A stretch of DNA of 60,000 nt, taken from assembly GCA_030141605.1 (NCBI GenBank), contig JAQGDQ010000104.1:169001-229000 (forward strand), given 5' to 3'. Within the stretch, counting starts at the first letter, position 1. Each line of letters begins with the position of its first letter. The notes beneath the pieces were generated by a model, which saw only the letters and a program-made list of their open reading frames with translations, made no database searches and was not told the DNA's origin. Positions 1 to 38,009 of this stretch are shown one piece after another. Source of the DNA: Tubiluchus corallicola. Lineage: Eukaryota; Priapulida; Priapulimorpha; Priapulimorphida; Tubiluchidae. Made by a program: the position numbers and the translations under genes.

Positions 1-737
1 AAAGAAGCGTTGCACATTTTTCAATTTTGTAGCCTTTTTAGGTTTATTCTCATTTTTCGCTACATTGTATGCACAACCAACGAAAATGACATTACAAGAT
101 TTTTGTTAATGCACTTATTGCCAGTTTTTGTTCATCAGCGCTACCTGGTGGCAGAAACGTGACTAAAAGTGCCAGGTGACTGTATTAACGTAAATTATTG
201 TCACGTACAAAAACTCAAAAATGTACAACAATTAGTGCAGATTTTTTACAGAACGTAGTATTTCTATTCAGTAGTCAGTAGGCTATCTGAAAGCAGCTCC
301 TAAAGGAGCAATATTATGAGTACAATAATCAAAACTTACGAGTAACGACATTAAAATAAACAGTAGAATTAGCGATATTAGCAAAAAACCAAAGACATTC
401 CGAAATTCATTAATTTACTGCCAAATGAGCTGCAAGAGATTTTTAACCCAAATATTTGAGCTATACATTCAAGTAAATTCAAGTAATCGCGTTTGATGAC
501 ATTTCACAGAAATGTGCTTTGATTCTATATGGATTTGCTCATGTGAACATCATTTGCTCAACTAATCTGTTTTCTGTTTGTGTTTAAGACAGTTCTATGA
601 TATTAGTTGTTCATTCAAAGACACTTCATTTGTGACATTGAGTGAAACAATATTCTCCACCACTGAATAAAAGTTCTTAAGTATATTAATGAATTTCTAG
701 GCTTACGCAACGTGCACACCGCCACACCCAACGGCTT
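1..737. other. No recognisable feature
   Basis: AT-rich sequence with no open frame or known motif. It could hold the missing 3' exon of the POMGNT1-like gene, but nothing supports that. Confidence 0.5.
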
Positions 738-889
<152 letters not shown>

Positions 890-1500
890 GATTTTTTTAT
901 TTCAGACCTTTACAATCCATGGAACAATAAAAATAAGGTACAAGTAAAAACACTGAGTAAGCTTACAAAAACATAGTAAGCTCACGTACAAGAAAGTGTT
1001 AAATAAAATTCTTTCCCACGAGTTAAAAATGTTCGATGTAAAAATTAGTATTGTACAGCAAGTTACTAATAACAGTATTCTGACTTAAAAACAGCCTACT
1101 TCTGAGACTAAACACAGCTTTCTTACGTATGCGTGAAAAACTTGGTGCATTGTAGCTAACGTACATTTGGCCCTCACTACAGCGACTAGGGAGATTAAAG
1201 AGTCCTCTAATGGCATTATTATAGACCAAACGCATTCTTTCAATATTTCCTATATCGCCATTAAACCAGAAACTATTGCAGTAAAACTGTGTACAAGATG
1301 CTACAAAAAGTCTTCTCTTAACATCAGTAGCAATATGGTGCCAAAAATTAAATTCTCGTGTCAGCCTGAACTGAAAAAACTTCGTTTAATAGGTCATTGA
1401 GAGCATGTGATATCAAAGTTGGTGAATTGATTGCCACTCTCACATTTGATTCAGAGCGTATCCATGGTTAACGGCTTTACATTCGTTGGCATGAAAACTC
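890..1500 (-). mobile_element. LINE 3' end (RT C-terminal region)
   Basis: Minus-strand reading gives REFNFWHHIATDVKRRLFVA, SCTQFYCNSFWF, then MRLVYNNAIRGLFNLPSRCS, a pattern typical of the C-terminus of non-LTR reverse transcriptase proteins (AYNN..R.L..LPR.CS). Truncated at its 5' side. Ends in CTGAAATAAAAAAATC followed by the (AAT)n tail. Confidence 0.75.
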
Positions 1501-1576
1501 TGAAATAGAAAACAAACTTAAGTAATTATTAGGTTATTGACAAATTGATTTCCTGAAAATTTCTACGCAACGTCTA

Positions 1577-2457
<881 letters not shown>

Positions 2458-2613
2458 AATGAGTGAGTGTGAGAGAGAAAGTATTTATTAAAGTGACGTG
2501 TTTACATTAAATCATACATTACATTTACAATCGCTTTTATCGTTCTATCCACGACAAAAATTTAGACTTAACCTCAGCCATTTGGGCTTACAAGTCACTG
2601 CCTATTAAATGAC

Positions 2614-3268
2614 CACCTGAAGTAGGTTTCAGAAAAATCACCTTAAATAATTATACTACTTTACAGCAATTTTATGCGTATATTGCACTCGCGTTGAAAG
2701 GAATTCTTCTTTGTTTTCATTTTAAATCTCCCGCAATACTGTTCCGACGGCGCCATTACATGTCGTCACTACGCCACGTAAATCAAGGAAAGAAAAGTCA
2801 ATGTTAAATTATGTCCCAAAAAACTTTCCCTGCAAATCTATATTACTTAGCAGTTCACATACCTGCTGAAAAGACTTATGTAACTAGAAATAATAATTTA
2901 AAATGTTTGTGCCAATTGGTAAAATGTCGCTGACTCACCCTCCAGGGTGCGCCACTCACTAGCCAAAAAGTATATTTGATCTTATTAACAAGATACAGTA
3001 ATTTAAAATTTTACGTAATTAGCAACATATATGCTACGACTGCTCAGATTATTTTTTCAAACTTTATTTATTGTTATCAAAACTTGTTAACCTACCATTA
3101 AAATGGCTGCGCCTAACGGTCATCGCGGGAGTTTAAATTTACACGTTTTATACAGCGTTACGGCCGATACAAGACCTGTATGCGAAAAGGTAGTATGTAA
3201 GTGGTACAAAATTTCGAGATGAATTTTTTAAGCTTTTCGTAAGTGGAGGGTTTTATTGTGATTTAAAG
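2614..3268. mobile_element. MITE-like repeat, copy 1
   Basis: Shares long blocks with 12953-13478 and, inverted, 52508-53167: the stretch around ACCTGAAGTAGGTTTCAG, the block AACTAGAAATAATAATTTAA, and the right end GTAAGTGGAGGGTTTT. The left terminal repeat is damaged. No coding capacity seen. Confidence 0.75.
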
Positions 3269-3310
3269 GAAAAACCAACCCTCGAACAACATTTATTGCG
3301 TTTTAACGTA

Positions 3311-3311
3311 C

Positions 3312-3347
<36 letters not shown>

Positions 3348-3528
3348 CTTTATTTAAAGTCGGCTTTTGGGTCAGCAATTAACATTAGCTCCTAAATACC
3401 ACGCGTCAGGCAGGGCAACAGCAGGTACCATTTTTAAAGTCTTTGGTATGACCCGGCCACTGGTTCGAACTCACGACCTCTCCGACGGAAAGCAGACGCA
3501 TTACCACTAGACTAAACCGTCTGGTCTA
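3311..3528 (-). mobile_element. tRNA-derived SINE with (AAT)n tail
   Basis: On the minus strand an A-box-like TAGTCTAGTGGTAA and a B-box GAGTTCGAACC lie in a tRNA-like head. A body follows, ending in GACTTTAAATAAAGATT and an AAT tail at 3311-3346. The same 3' end occurs near 26315-26340. Confidence 0.8.
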
Positions 3529-3531
3529 AAA

Positions 3532-4300
3532 AAATTTTAAAAAATTAAAAAAATTGAAATCACAATACAAAATAAGCTCATAGAATGCTTTGCTTAAAAA
3601 TTTAAAAGAAATTTAATTATTTCTTATCTCCATAGCGTTTAATTCTTATAGCGTAATGGCGTAAATGGCGTAAGCTGGTGTCTGCTGGGCAGCGTGAAGG
3701 CAAGGTGTGAAGGTACGCTTTGCAAAATTTCTACAGTTTGCTTAGAAGTTCCGTTATTCTCATGTTGTGCTTAACTGTGTTTATCTAGAAATTAGTTATT
3801 CGATCAGTTATGATCAAATTTAAAGTGGTTACATTGTTTTAATCTACAGGGTTAACCCTTAAAATAAGTAAGTAATTAACATTAATTGTGTAAGAAGTTA
3901 ATTTACAGATTTTTGTTGACTTTTAGACACGCATGTAAAATTGCCAGCACTTAATAGGTGCCGGGCTGGTTACTTAGTTTATAGAGTTCGCCCTGAGTTA
4001 AAAAAAAGATTCTGAAGCACTTGACGGGATAAATGTTTATATTGCACGAAAACCAAATGACGTCATATTTCGTTTAAAATGGCGTACCCAAGCGTAAAGT
4101 AATCACGACCTTCCATTGATTGTGCTAATTACACGAGATGTTTGTCACAATTTTATTGCTGAAACTTTCTAACATTTTCCCCAAACATAAAAATAAGCTC
4201 AACTTCCCGAGAGACTTGGCTTTTGCTTTGAGGTCATGTAACATGTACACTTGACAAAAATTTGTATGGGTAATACATGGTACAAAATTACTGTACAATT
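3532..4300. other. Unassigned AT-rich stretch
   Basis: No exon, motif or repeat recognised between the SINE and the LINE. Confidence 0.4.
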
Positions 4301-5640
4301 CAGTACAAGATTACACGGTCACTGCTCATAGATTTCTTTTCGCCTCGTCAAGTATACATTTCAGTACAAGAATACACGGTCACTGCTCATAGATTTCTTT
4401 TCGCCTCGTCAAGTAAGAGTTTTTATAAAACGAGCAAGGCTTCTAGTTAAAACATCAGCATTCATAACGAAAGCAAGTTTTTCAGTATTCACCTGTTGCA
4501 TGAAATTTTGTTGAATGTGACATTCTTGAAATAAATCCCTTCTTTGTGTTTTACAAAACGTGCAGTCAAGTAGGAAATGTATCTCGTTCGTTTTCTACTT
4601 CGTCTAAATTACACATTTGGCGTGTTCATTCCTGTAGAGTACGCGGTCCCGATTTTTAAAGGCAAGGCGTCCCAATTAACCTGAGATAAAAGTGATATTT
4701 GTGATCTACTTAACTGTATATGCAAATGGTGTTCCGTATAAAAACCTTGCTTAAAAGGTTCAAACGTTCTCAGTTTTGGTTTAATATTAACCTGGTGATT
4801 CCATCCAGTTTAAACAGATCAAATAGCTTTTCTTTAGATTGCGGGATATTTACTAATTTTGTAAACACAAATAACTAATTGTAAACTACAATAAGAGAAA
4901 ATCTGATTTGCATTATTGACATTTTCGACATTTTCGCTAACGCACAAACTCCAATCCCAGTTGAAAACTTTTTTGGTTAATCGGTTGTCATCAAATTTTA
5001 TCATTCTAATCCAAAAATGAAGTATATCAGTTTCTCTCCTTATGGCTTCACCGTTAACTGCAAGATTTGTGGTGAAGCTGTGAACCCTCATATATGAACG
5101 AATGGCCCTATTTTGGATAAAATCAATCTTTTCACATGAACTGAAGTCCCGTATACCAGCACAATAATCAAGTATTGGGGAGTATGCAAAACTATCTAGT
5201 TATCAAGCATTAAATAAACTCGTGTAAGTTGTGAAATACAATCCTTTGTGCTTATACAGTTTGGCAATGATTGATCCTAAAGCACGACCAGCTGAATCAG
5301 CTAAAATAGTTCCTGTTTTCACAAAACTTAAAAATTCAGCTAGCACAATACCAAGGTACTTGTTTTGATTTTTAACTAATAAATTATTAGACCCACGAGT
5401 AAAACAGAATTGAGTTTTTGGCATCATCTTGGTTCTAAAATGCACTACGTTGGTCTTTTCTTCATTCAAATTTAGTCGCCTTTTGTGACAGTAATTGTGA
5501 ACAATGTCCAACATTTTTTGCAGCTTTTCAGGTGACTCGGCTATAAGTACAATATCATCAGCATATAGTAGTATATTAACAAAATGGTTTTCGGCTATTT
5601 TAACAACAAGTTGAAAGTGATTTATTTCTTTAGAGAATCC

Positions 5641-5674
<34 letters not shown>

Positions 5675-5715
5675 AATATATATAGAAACGACTGTGTAAT
5701 TACATTAAAAACCAT
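4300..5715 (-). mobile_element. LINE reverse transcriptase fragment (YADD)
   Basis: Frame 5715-5203 contains FVNILLYADDIVLIAESPEK and LNLNEEKTNVVHFRTKMMP, the palm motif and the following element of non-LTR RTs, then NKYLGIVL. A second frame at 5091-4834 and fragments such as CNLDEVENE continue the C-terminal region. Stops and frameshifts make it inactive. A TA microsatellite at 5643-5672 interrupts the 5' side. It lies in the same orientation as the POMGNT1-like gene, just after its last recognised exon. Confidence 0.85.
4301..4415. repeat. 61-bp tandem duplication
   Basis: The segment beginning CAGTACAAGATTACACGGTC at 4301 recurs at 4362 with one or two changes over about 54 bp, inside the 3' part of the antisense LINE. 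Confidence 0.95.
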
Positions 5716-5764
5716 ACTACAATCTTATATAGGATCTTGAACGTAAAAAGACTTTAATACTTAC

Positions 5765-28910
<23,146 letters not shown>

Positions 28911-29464
28911 GTTACAGAGCGACACTTGAAAAAGAAATTTATCAAACTCCTCACTAACAACCGAATAGTTCTTACAAAATGAAGACAGCAACTATCGCGG
29001 TAAGTTTCTAAAGACTGTTGGATACACATTATACAAGTTCACTACCCCGAAACATTTGTCCTGGTCTGATCAAGAAATACATAATTTTACCCCGGGGTGA
29101 CAAAAATATCCGTGGATTGTTACAAACCTGAGCTACTGGCAAACTGACGGTTTATTGCTATGTAATAAAAATAATTGTTAAGAAGAAACGTGAAAGTGTT
29201 TTTGATGTTATTCAGAATATAATACTTATTATATAAAAACCGGTATAAAGTAAAAGATTTTCTTACATTCTGTATTCTGTATACCAAAAAAAGTTGCGTA
29301 GAATGATGTGGTTGACGTTGTTACACAAATAAATCTTTTTTGTGTTTTTACTCATAAGACGGATAAAATCACATACATCGCCAGCATTCAGTTTAGAAAA
29401 CGTAGCGAAAATCCCTTCTTAAGGGCAACAATTTTAATTGTTTTGTTTCCGCCAATTTATTATT
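28911..29464. promoter_or_regulatory. Shared upstream region of two divergent genes
   Basis: About 555 bp separate the start codon of the POMGNT1-like gene (minus) from that of the ZP-like gene (plus), so both promoters should lie here. A TATA-like run, TATATAAAA at 29230-29238, points toward the ZP-like gene. No core element for the minus-strand gene is obvious. A promoter role is inferred from gene arrangement only. Confidence 0.45.
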
Positions 29465-31053
<1,589 letters not shown>

Positions 31054-33182
31054 TATTATTAGTGTGTCGCCAAACAATGATACCTAGTGACGTATGCAGG
31101 CTAGTTCATTTTTTGATCAAGCAACCTTTGAGTTTAAAGGAATATCGGACGATTGATTAGACGATTTTAAATTTAATGTCCAAAATATGCATTTTCTTGC
31201 CTGTAAAAGTTAGCAATTGTTTCTAATATTTGAATAATTACCCTGGTAAGTTAATTGACGGTAATCGAACACAGCTTACGTCACGAACTAACCACAGTTT
31301 GTGCAATGGCAGACATCCTACCTGCGCATCAATCACGTGTGCGTAAGCGAAGATTGCTGTAAGATGGTGATGTGATGTCACAAAAATGAGCTTTACGTCA
31401 CATTAGCGTCACAAAAGAACACTAGAGCTCATGATCTTGCTTATCACACTGACTGTACAGCGCCTATTTTAGGCCACGCGAATGTGACAAAAAGGCACCA
31501 TTGCCAGTCTTAATGGATTCGCTGAGCCGCGAGTGGTTTGAAAGTTTAACAAAATTTAACTATTGGAGGTAATTGTGATTTAGTCTAAGCTTTGATTTAA
31601 AAAAAAGCTGTTATACTTTTACAGCAAAACTTTAGAGCATACTTTTGAACTAATGTCTACACAATCGCCGGTTTCCTTTATTTAATGTAATATTGTGATA
31701 GTTGTTAATATGCTTAAAATATAATGAATATCAGTTAGTAAAGAATATTGGTGATTAATCCTTCGGAAACAACTACTTGGTTTCCTCCAACATGGCACGG
31801 AGAGTTGAAAGCGGTAGTACATCTATCAAGTTCTCACTCTCTAATGTGATCGTATAGTAATTTGCCGTATAGAGTGACCTTGATTAAGTGAATTAATTAA
31901 TGATTTGGATTCGCTTATCGATTGCTTATAGGTAATTGATCGGTTACCGATTACCCGACTCCGAGGGCTTTAGTTCAGTCGCTAAGGCAATGATCTGTCC
32001 TACACGACTTTCACCTTGACCTTGCGTTGTGAGTCAGATCTTTATCCATCAAGTTTACAAGCTTAGCTTCCGCAATTGAGGTCTTATTTACACTGTGAAT
32101 CGCTTCAGGTTCGAATCAAGGATCTAGTGTTGAGGTTATGAGTTACCGATAACGCTTTAAACATTCACAAACTCAATGTCTAAGTTAATACAGCGAATAG
32201 ACTTTATTGAACTTTACAGTTTACAATTTAATCACCTCTGGTTTCAATACAAGATTTGGCCTTATACGCCGGTGGGCGTTTACAACTAATGTCTAGCTCC
32301 AGAGAAGAGGCTATTCACTTAATGATTTACGATACAGGTATGATGCACTGAAGGTGCTTAATTCATACAACGTTTCGGTTACAACTGTATCAGATACAAA
32401 ATACAACGTAGATAAGTTAAAACACTTAACTTGCGGATTGGCCAATGTACCACTGCTATTTCCTGTTTCCTATCGAGACTACGTAGCACCAGTGCTCAGT
32501 CTATGCTAAGTACGTAGATTGTTCCTCCACGCTGGGCCAACGTTGCTTCTTATCTTTCAGAAGATGTCCTGGACACAACACGATGGCAGCAACCACTGTC
32601 AGACTTCTATCGTTGCGTATGTGACTCTCACGTCACCCCGTTGTGTGTCGTTGGAATATTTTTCCTTAGCTTATATCTCAAAAGCCTGACCTTCGTCAAT
32701 TGCACCATCTGGTGACACTCTGCCTCCTTGACAGCGGCTAACACTTTCACTTTCTGATTTTATAACCAATAATGACTGTTCCTAAATTCCGCCCCTTTTG
32801 ATTTCTTCCGCGCCATCTGGGCGGCATAACTTCTGATTTCATTTTAATATTCAATGAGCACTGATACTAGACATTGGCTCTTTTAATTACTTTCCCTGCA
32901 TGCGACAAATGATCGCTATTGACCTTCTACTTATTGTCTTCTACTCTGCATGCATGCTGCTTAATCAACAGTGTCTTCTCGAATTCTACACCTGTCCTTC
33001 TACTATCGTGTGACAATTTTAACCCATTAAATTCGAGCGCCAGCTGGATGAGTTTCCTATTCAATCTGTATAAATTTCCTTGACAAATTCAGGGAGGCGC
33101 GAGTTCATCATCTGAATCTAATTCATCTGATAACTCAATTAATATTTACCGAAATTCATTTTCCGAAATTTATTCATAACAG
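31054..33182. other. Gene-free interval
   Basis: No exon of the ZP-like or glycogenin-like genes was found. A tRNA-like pair of boxes near 31970 and 32107 is too widely spaced for a tRNA. On the minus strand TTATAAAATC near 32765 and AATAAAGTC near 32205 could be parts of an LTR, unproven. Confidence 0.4.
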
Positions 33183-33578
33183 GGTGCTAAACCAATACTT
33201 TAGTAATTGGGCTACAGATTATGAAAAACATTTACCTTTTGTTTACAATACTGCAATGCAAGGGCAATATAGTTATCAAAACGTCATCAAGTATTTTGGT
33301 GAGAATATCAAAGTTGCTCATTTTATAGGTGCACACAAGCCTTGGGATGATATCCATAATTTACGACACAGGTACGTGGCTCTACCTATGGGCGACGCAA
33401 GGTATGAATCAAGAATGTTCAGCGAATGGTTTCATATTTACAATGCTGACGTTATGCTTATGTTACATGAGCAACGTATAAGCAATGAAGCGCGATATAA
33501 TTTCCGTGATTTTAAAAACTTGCCTGCGGGTGACCTAAATGTTTCAGCACCCACATTTGCCCTCCCTCGAGTTTCCAA
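33183..33578 (+). pseudogene. Orphan glycogenin-like exon
   Basis: An open frame after an acceptor (tcataacag) encodes GVLNQYFSNWATDYEKHLPF, VYNTAMQGQYSYQ, IKVAHFIGAHKPWDD and later MFSEWFHIYNADVML. This matches the C-terminal part of the GT8 domain of glycogenin, the protein primer of glycogen synthesis; the family pattern is DQG.LN..F..WAT...KHLPF.YN and KV.HF.G..KPW. No exon for the N-terminal GT8 domain is seen upstream. The frame ends near a possible donor (CCAA|gtaaaa) and overlaps the start of the BEL/Pao gag frame. It could be an exon of a gene extending out of the window, a relic, or host sequence joined to the retroelement. Confidence 0.75.
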
Positions 33579-33599
33579 GTAAAAGCATGAGCCTTTGCT

Positions 33600-36500
33600 C
33601 AACCTCATACGTAGGCAAACATAAACTACTGCCAGCAACGTCGGCTATAGATGAACCTGCTCGCGGATTGCAATGGATGGACCAACCTCAGGACATTACA
33701 GCATTCATGAATATCATGCGCGAGGGACAGCATCAGCAAATGAACATGTATAACACCATGCAGCTTTCTGCGGTTGAGCTGGAAAAATTTGATGGCAACG
33801 TGATGCATTTCTCGCGTTTTATTAAGTGTTTCGAGGCCAGTGTAGAGAATTACACAGAAGATGAGCCAGCAAAATACACAAGGTTACTACAGCTCTGCAC
33901 TGGAAGAGCTAAGGCTGTCGTGGAGAGTTGCCATTATATGGATCCCCATATGGCCTTTAGACGTGCTAAGTATTTGCCAACAGAACGTTTTGGATCTCCC
34001 TACATGGTAACTCAGGCTTGGTTGGATAAAATTAACAATTTTAGTTGTATAGAAATACAGGAGCCAGAAAAGTTGCAGGAGTTCTCAGATGCACTTGTTG
34101 GGTGTATTGAAACATTAAAATGCATGAACAATTTGAGTGAAATCAATACTCAATCCGGTTTACTGCAAATTATTAGAAAGTTGCCATATAAGTTCCAAGA
34201 CAAATGGAAGGATGTTGTCTGCCGGTTACTGAAAACGCAAAACAGGAACCCATCCATATATGACTTTGTGAAAGAAGTAGCAGAGAAGATGAATCATCCA
34301 GTATATGGAGAATTGTATAACAATGGCCCAAAGAAAGTAAAGCAAAGCAGTGCAGCCAAAAACTTTGCGATCATTTCTAAAAATATAGCAACTCCGGGTG
34401 AAAGAACGCAATCAAGAAGAGAGCAAGAAGCCAGGAAACAATGCCAAACAATGCTTGTTGTGTAACTCGCCTGAGCATGTATCATTACAAAAATGCAAAA
34501 AATTTAGCACGATGAATGACATGGGGAAATTGGCATACACAAGGAAAGAACGTTTGTGCTACAATTGCCTGGCTAAAGGGACACACAGACCCTACCAGTG
34601 TACAAAACCCCCCTGCGATGTGGATGGATGCAACCGGAAACACTCTTCCTTACTTCACCATGCATTAGAAAAAAATGCACAAGCGCAGCAGAACAATGCA
34701 GGTAGCCAAACGGAAATGGATCAGCAAAGCACAACTCGGGCAGTCTCGTGTCTAAATAAAGCTTCCCGCACAGTCACAAAGACGGCGTTACCAGTACTGC
34801 CAGTCTTAGTACATGTAGAAGGGAAACGACCTGTAAAAACATTATTAGATCCAGGTTCTACAAACACCTTTTGTTCGGAAGCACTGTTTAATGAACTTGG
34901 AGCCAAAGGAAAAGAAAATGTTCTGCTGTTAACTACTATAGAGAAGAAACATAACAGGACTGACACTATGGTAACTTAACTAGCATGACAGTGATGAGGA
35001 TGGATAGAAACAACCATATAGAGCTCCCTTGTGTATTTGTTCGGTCTTCTCTCATGTTAGATGTTCAATCTCTAGCAACGCATGAAGATGTGATAAAATC
35101 TCCGAGACTTAGATGATGTTATAATGAGCATAGAGGAGAAAGATGAAATGGAATTAGGTCTCTTGATTGGTCAAGATGTCGGTGAAGCATTAATTCCCCT
35201 TGAAGTAAGGACGGGGGAAAAGGACGCCCCATTTGCCATTAGAACCAAACTAGGTTGGACGCTTAATGGCCCTATAGGGGGCGGTAGAGTCAATATGTTA
35301 GTAACAAATAACATGATTTTAACAAACGGAATGCAGCACCAGGATGAAATACTGCAAAACCTCGTTGAGAGATTTTGGAAATTGGACAGTGTATTGACGA
35401 TGGACGTCTGTCCAGAGAAGACATTAAAGTACTAGATATTTGGGAGAAATCAATCACAAAACGAGGTGACCATTATGAACTGCAGATACCATTCAAGGAG
35501 GAAAAATGAAAATTACCAAATAGCCGGGAGATGGCAGAAAAGAGGCTGATTAGTTTGGGCATCAGACTAAGCAAGAATCTGAAATTACATGAAAAATACA
35601 CCGAGGAAATGAATGATTTACTTAGAAAGGGATATGCGGAGAAGGTTGAAGAAGCAGACGACCAAGATGTCACAATGAAATGGTATCTACCACATTTTCC
35701 TGTTGATAATGAAAATAACCCTGACAAAACTCGGGTAGTTTTCGATTGTGGAGCGAAATGTGATGGTATCTCGCTGAAGATATTAGCATTACAGGGACCT
35801 GATCAGACTAATATACTTCTTGGAGTATTATTGCGGTTCAGGGAGAAGCCCGTTGGAGTGATGGCAGACATAGTGGGCATGTTTCGTCAAATCTTCATTG
35901 CTCCTCAGGACAGAGACATGCTACGCTTCCTATGGTGGCCAGATGGAGAATTGGATAAACCACCACAAACTTATAGGATGACAGTGCATTTATTTGGAGG
36001 GCTTGGTCCCCGAGTGCAGCATCCTTTGCAGTCAGGCGCACAGCAACAGATAACGTAGAAAACTTCGACTATGAGGCAGTCAGTACTGTACTGCGCAATT
36101 TCTACGTTGACGACTGCTTGAAATCCGTGGATACAGCAGAGCAAGCTATAAACCTGATTTCTTGCTTGCGTGCATACTTGCCAAGGGAAGCTTTTGTTTA
36201 ACCAAATGGACCAGCAATATCGAGCAGGTTTTGGCAGAAGTCCCAGAAGAGCACAGAGGCAAACTGGCTCAAAATTTAGACTTGGCTCATGATCCACTCC
36301 CCATTGAGCGTGCCCTTGGGGTCAAATGGGAGGTCGAAGAAGACACCTTTGGAATCCAGTTCAAAACTAGGGATAAACCTCACACCAGGCGAGGACTCCT
36401 AAGCTCACTGGCTTCGGTATACCATCCCCTAGGAATGGTAAACCCATTCGTTTTGCAAGCACAATTGCTTTTCCAGGATGAATGCCGCATCAAAACGAAG

Positions 36501-36842
36501 TCTTGGGATGATAAATTGGAGGATGCCACTGAGAAAAAATGGATTAAGTGGAAGAGCGAATACCAACTTCTAGAGAGTTTCAAAATGAGCCGTTGTCTCA
36601 AGCCTTGCGATTTTGGCACGGTTTTGACAAGTGAACTGCACCACTTTTGTGATGCATCGCAATATGTCACCCACAAGTGTCACCCTCAAGACCAAGGATG
36701 GACTTCTACGAAGACCCATCCACAAGCTCTACCTGATAGAAAGTGTATATGATAAACAGTTTTGTTAGTAATTGACATATTACTTAAAATGTTAATTAAA
36801 GGGGGTGACGTAAATGCTAAAAGGAAGCATTTAAGGGGGCGG
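33600..36842 (+). mobile_element. BEL/Pao retrotransposon, decayed and internally deleted
   Basis: Gag-like frame to 34465 (ELEKFDGNVMHFSRFIKCFE, DUF1759 type). Then Cys/His knuckles (CYNCLAKGTHRPYQC) and an aspartic protease motif (KTLLDPGSTNTFCS) to 34979, RT (TRVVFDCGAKCDG, then FYVDDCLKS near 36095-36120), and a Peptidase_A17-like part (REKPVGVMADIVGMF). After FCDASQY at about 36665 the sequence jumps to a pol C-terminus (VTLKTKDGLLRRPIHKLYLI). RNase H remainder and integrase are missing. At least three frameshifts. No 5' LTR. Confidence 0.9.
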
Positions 36843-37193
36843 TGTGCTGATTTAAACTTGTATTCCGCCTCTTTTCTGTTATAAATTGGTTTCCTTTTAA
36901 ACAGGTCATGTGACCAGTCTCTTACCTGTACACTTACATGTAGATTGGAGTCACATGTAGATGGCATTCACACACTGCAGTGACAGATTGTTTAGCGTCA
37001 TTCATTGATTCGTTGTTATAATTTCATAATTACACTTATAGAAGATCACCATGTAAGTTGATTTATTAATTTCTTAAATCTAGAACGTTGCCGTTGCATT
37101 AGATGTCTACGGTCAAGGCGAATCACCCGAAGAGATTCTGAATCAGTATTGCGACCTTGAGTTACTGGACAGCAATTATTAATAACTACAACA
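36843..37193 (+). mobile_element. Candidate 3' LTR of the BEL/Pao element
   Basis: A purine-rich run (AAGGGGGCGG) precedes TGTGCTGATTTAAAC; TTATAAAT at about 36878 may be its TATA box; a possible end is ACTACAACA. No second copy exists in the window to confirm the limits. Confidence 0.5.
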
Positions 37194-37199
37194 AGAATT

Positions 37200-37380
37200 A
37201 ATTTAAAAAAATGTTTATCAATATTTGCAGATTATTTCAGTACGATATCTTTTGCTGCTATTTTTAAAGATGGAGAAGATTTAACAGAAGATTCAAGGCT
37301 ACTCCACAACTTTACACCCAAAAATTGCAAGGAATTTAAACTATACGATGTTAAAAATACTCGATCATCGTTACGGCGTC
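37200..37380 (-). mobile_element. LINE C-terminal fragment
   Basis: Minus strand encodes RVFLTSYSLNSLQFLGVKLW, SSLESSVKSSPSLK, a common ending of LINE ORF2 proteins (G.KLWNSL....K...S). Truncated on its 5' side by the GC-rich segment. Confidence 0.6.
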
Positions 37381-37625
37381 TGCGCAAAGGCAACCGCCCA
37401 ATCTTCTCTGTCGCACGCAAAGGGTTGCGGGTTCGCGCCTCGCCGAGGTCACCTTTTTCGCGCGGATTCGAGCCGAAATCGGTGGAACTTAATGCTCGGG
37501 CTTCCTTCGTGCCGTACGTATGTTGAAAAAATTGCGCTACTTTTGTGCGCGGTGAAAAAGTTTTGCCGTAGCGGTGCGCGAACGCGGGGCCCCGTCACAG
37601 CACGGACGTGTCAGCAGACGAACGT
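37370..37625. other. GC-rich, CpG-rich island
   Basis: About 250 bp much richer in GC and CpG than its surroundings, including GGGTTCGCGCCTCGCC (B-box-like) and ACGCGGGGCCCCGTC. No gene recognised. Confidence 0.6.
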
Positions 37626-38009
37626 AATTTATTAAGCATAGGCAATAGTTTTAACTTTTCATATGCTTAGTAGATGCATTGAGAATGTGTGCATATATGG
37701 TAATTCTCACAGTAATTTATTTTGTTTCTCGATTTTTCACAGTTTGTGCCTTGCAAAACTCATTCAACGTAATCAGAATGCAATGTTTAAATTCGGTTAA
37801 TGTCTGTAATTTTTTGAATGCGTAATTGAACGTGTATATACTACTTTTCATAAGTTTCTGGTGTTATTTGGCACTTTATATAATTTATATATTCAGCAAA
37901 ATCAATTTCAACATACCAAAATAGACAAGAAAACAAGATTTATAAGGTTTTGAAACGTATTGATTCGTTTATTTTAAAAAGTAAAAGAAGAGACAAGACA
38001 GGATATCAA

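Noticed and set aside
31966-32115. tRNA-like boxes
   Set aside because: The A-box-like and B-box-like sequences are about 130 bp apart with no cloverleaf between them.
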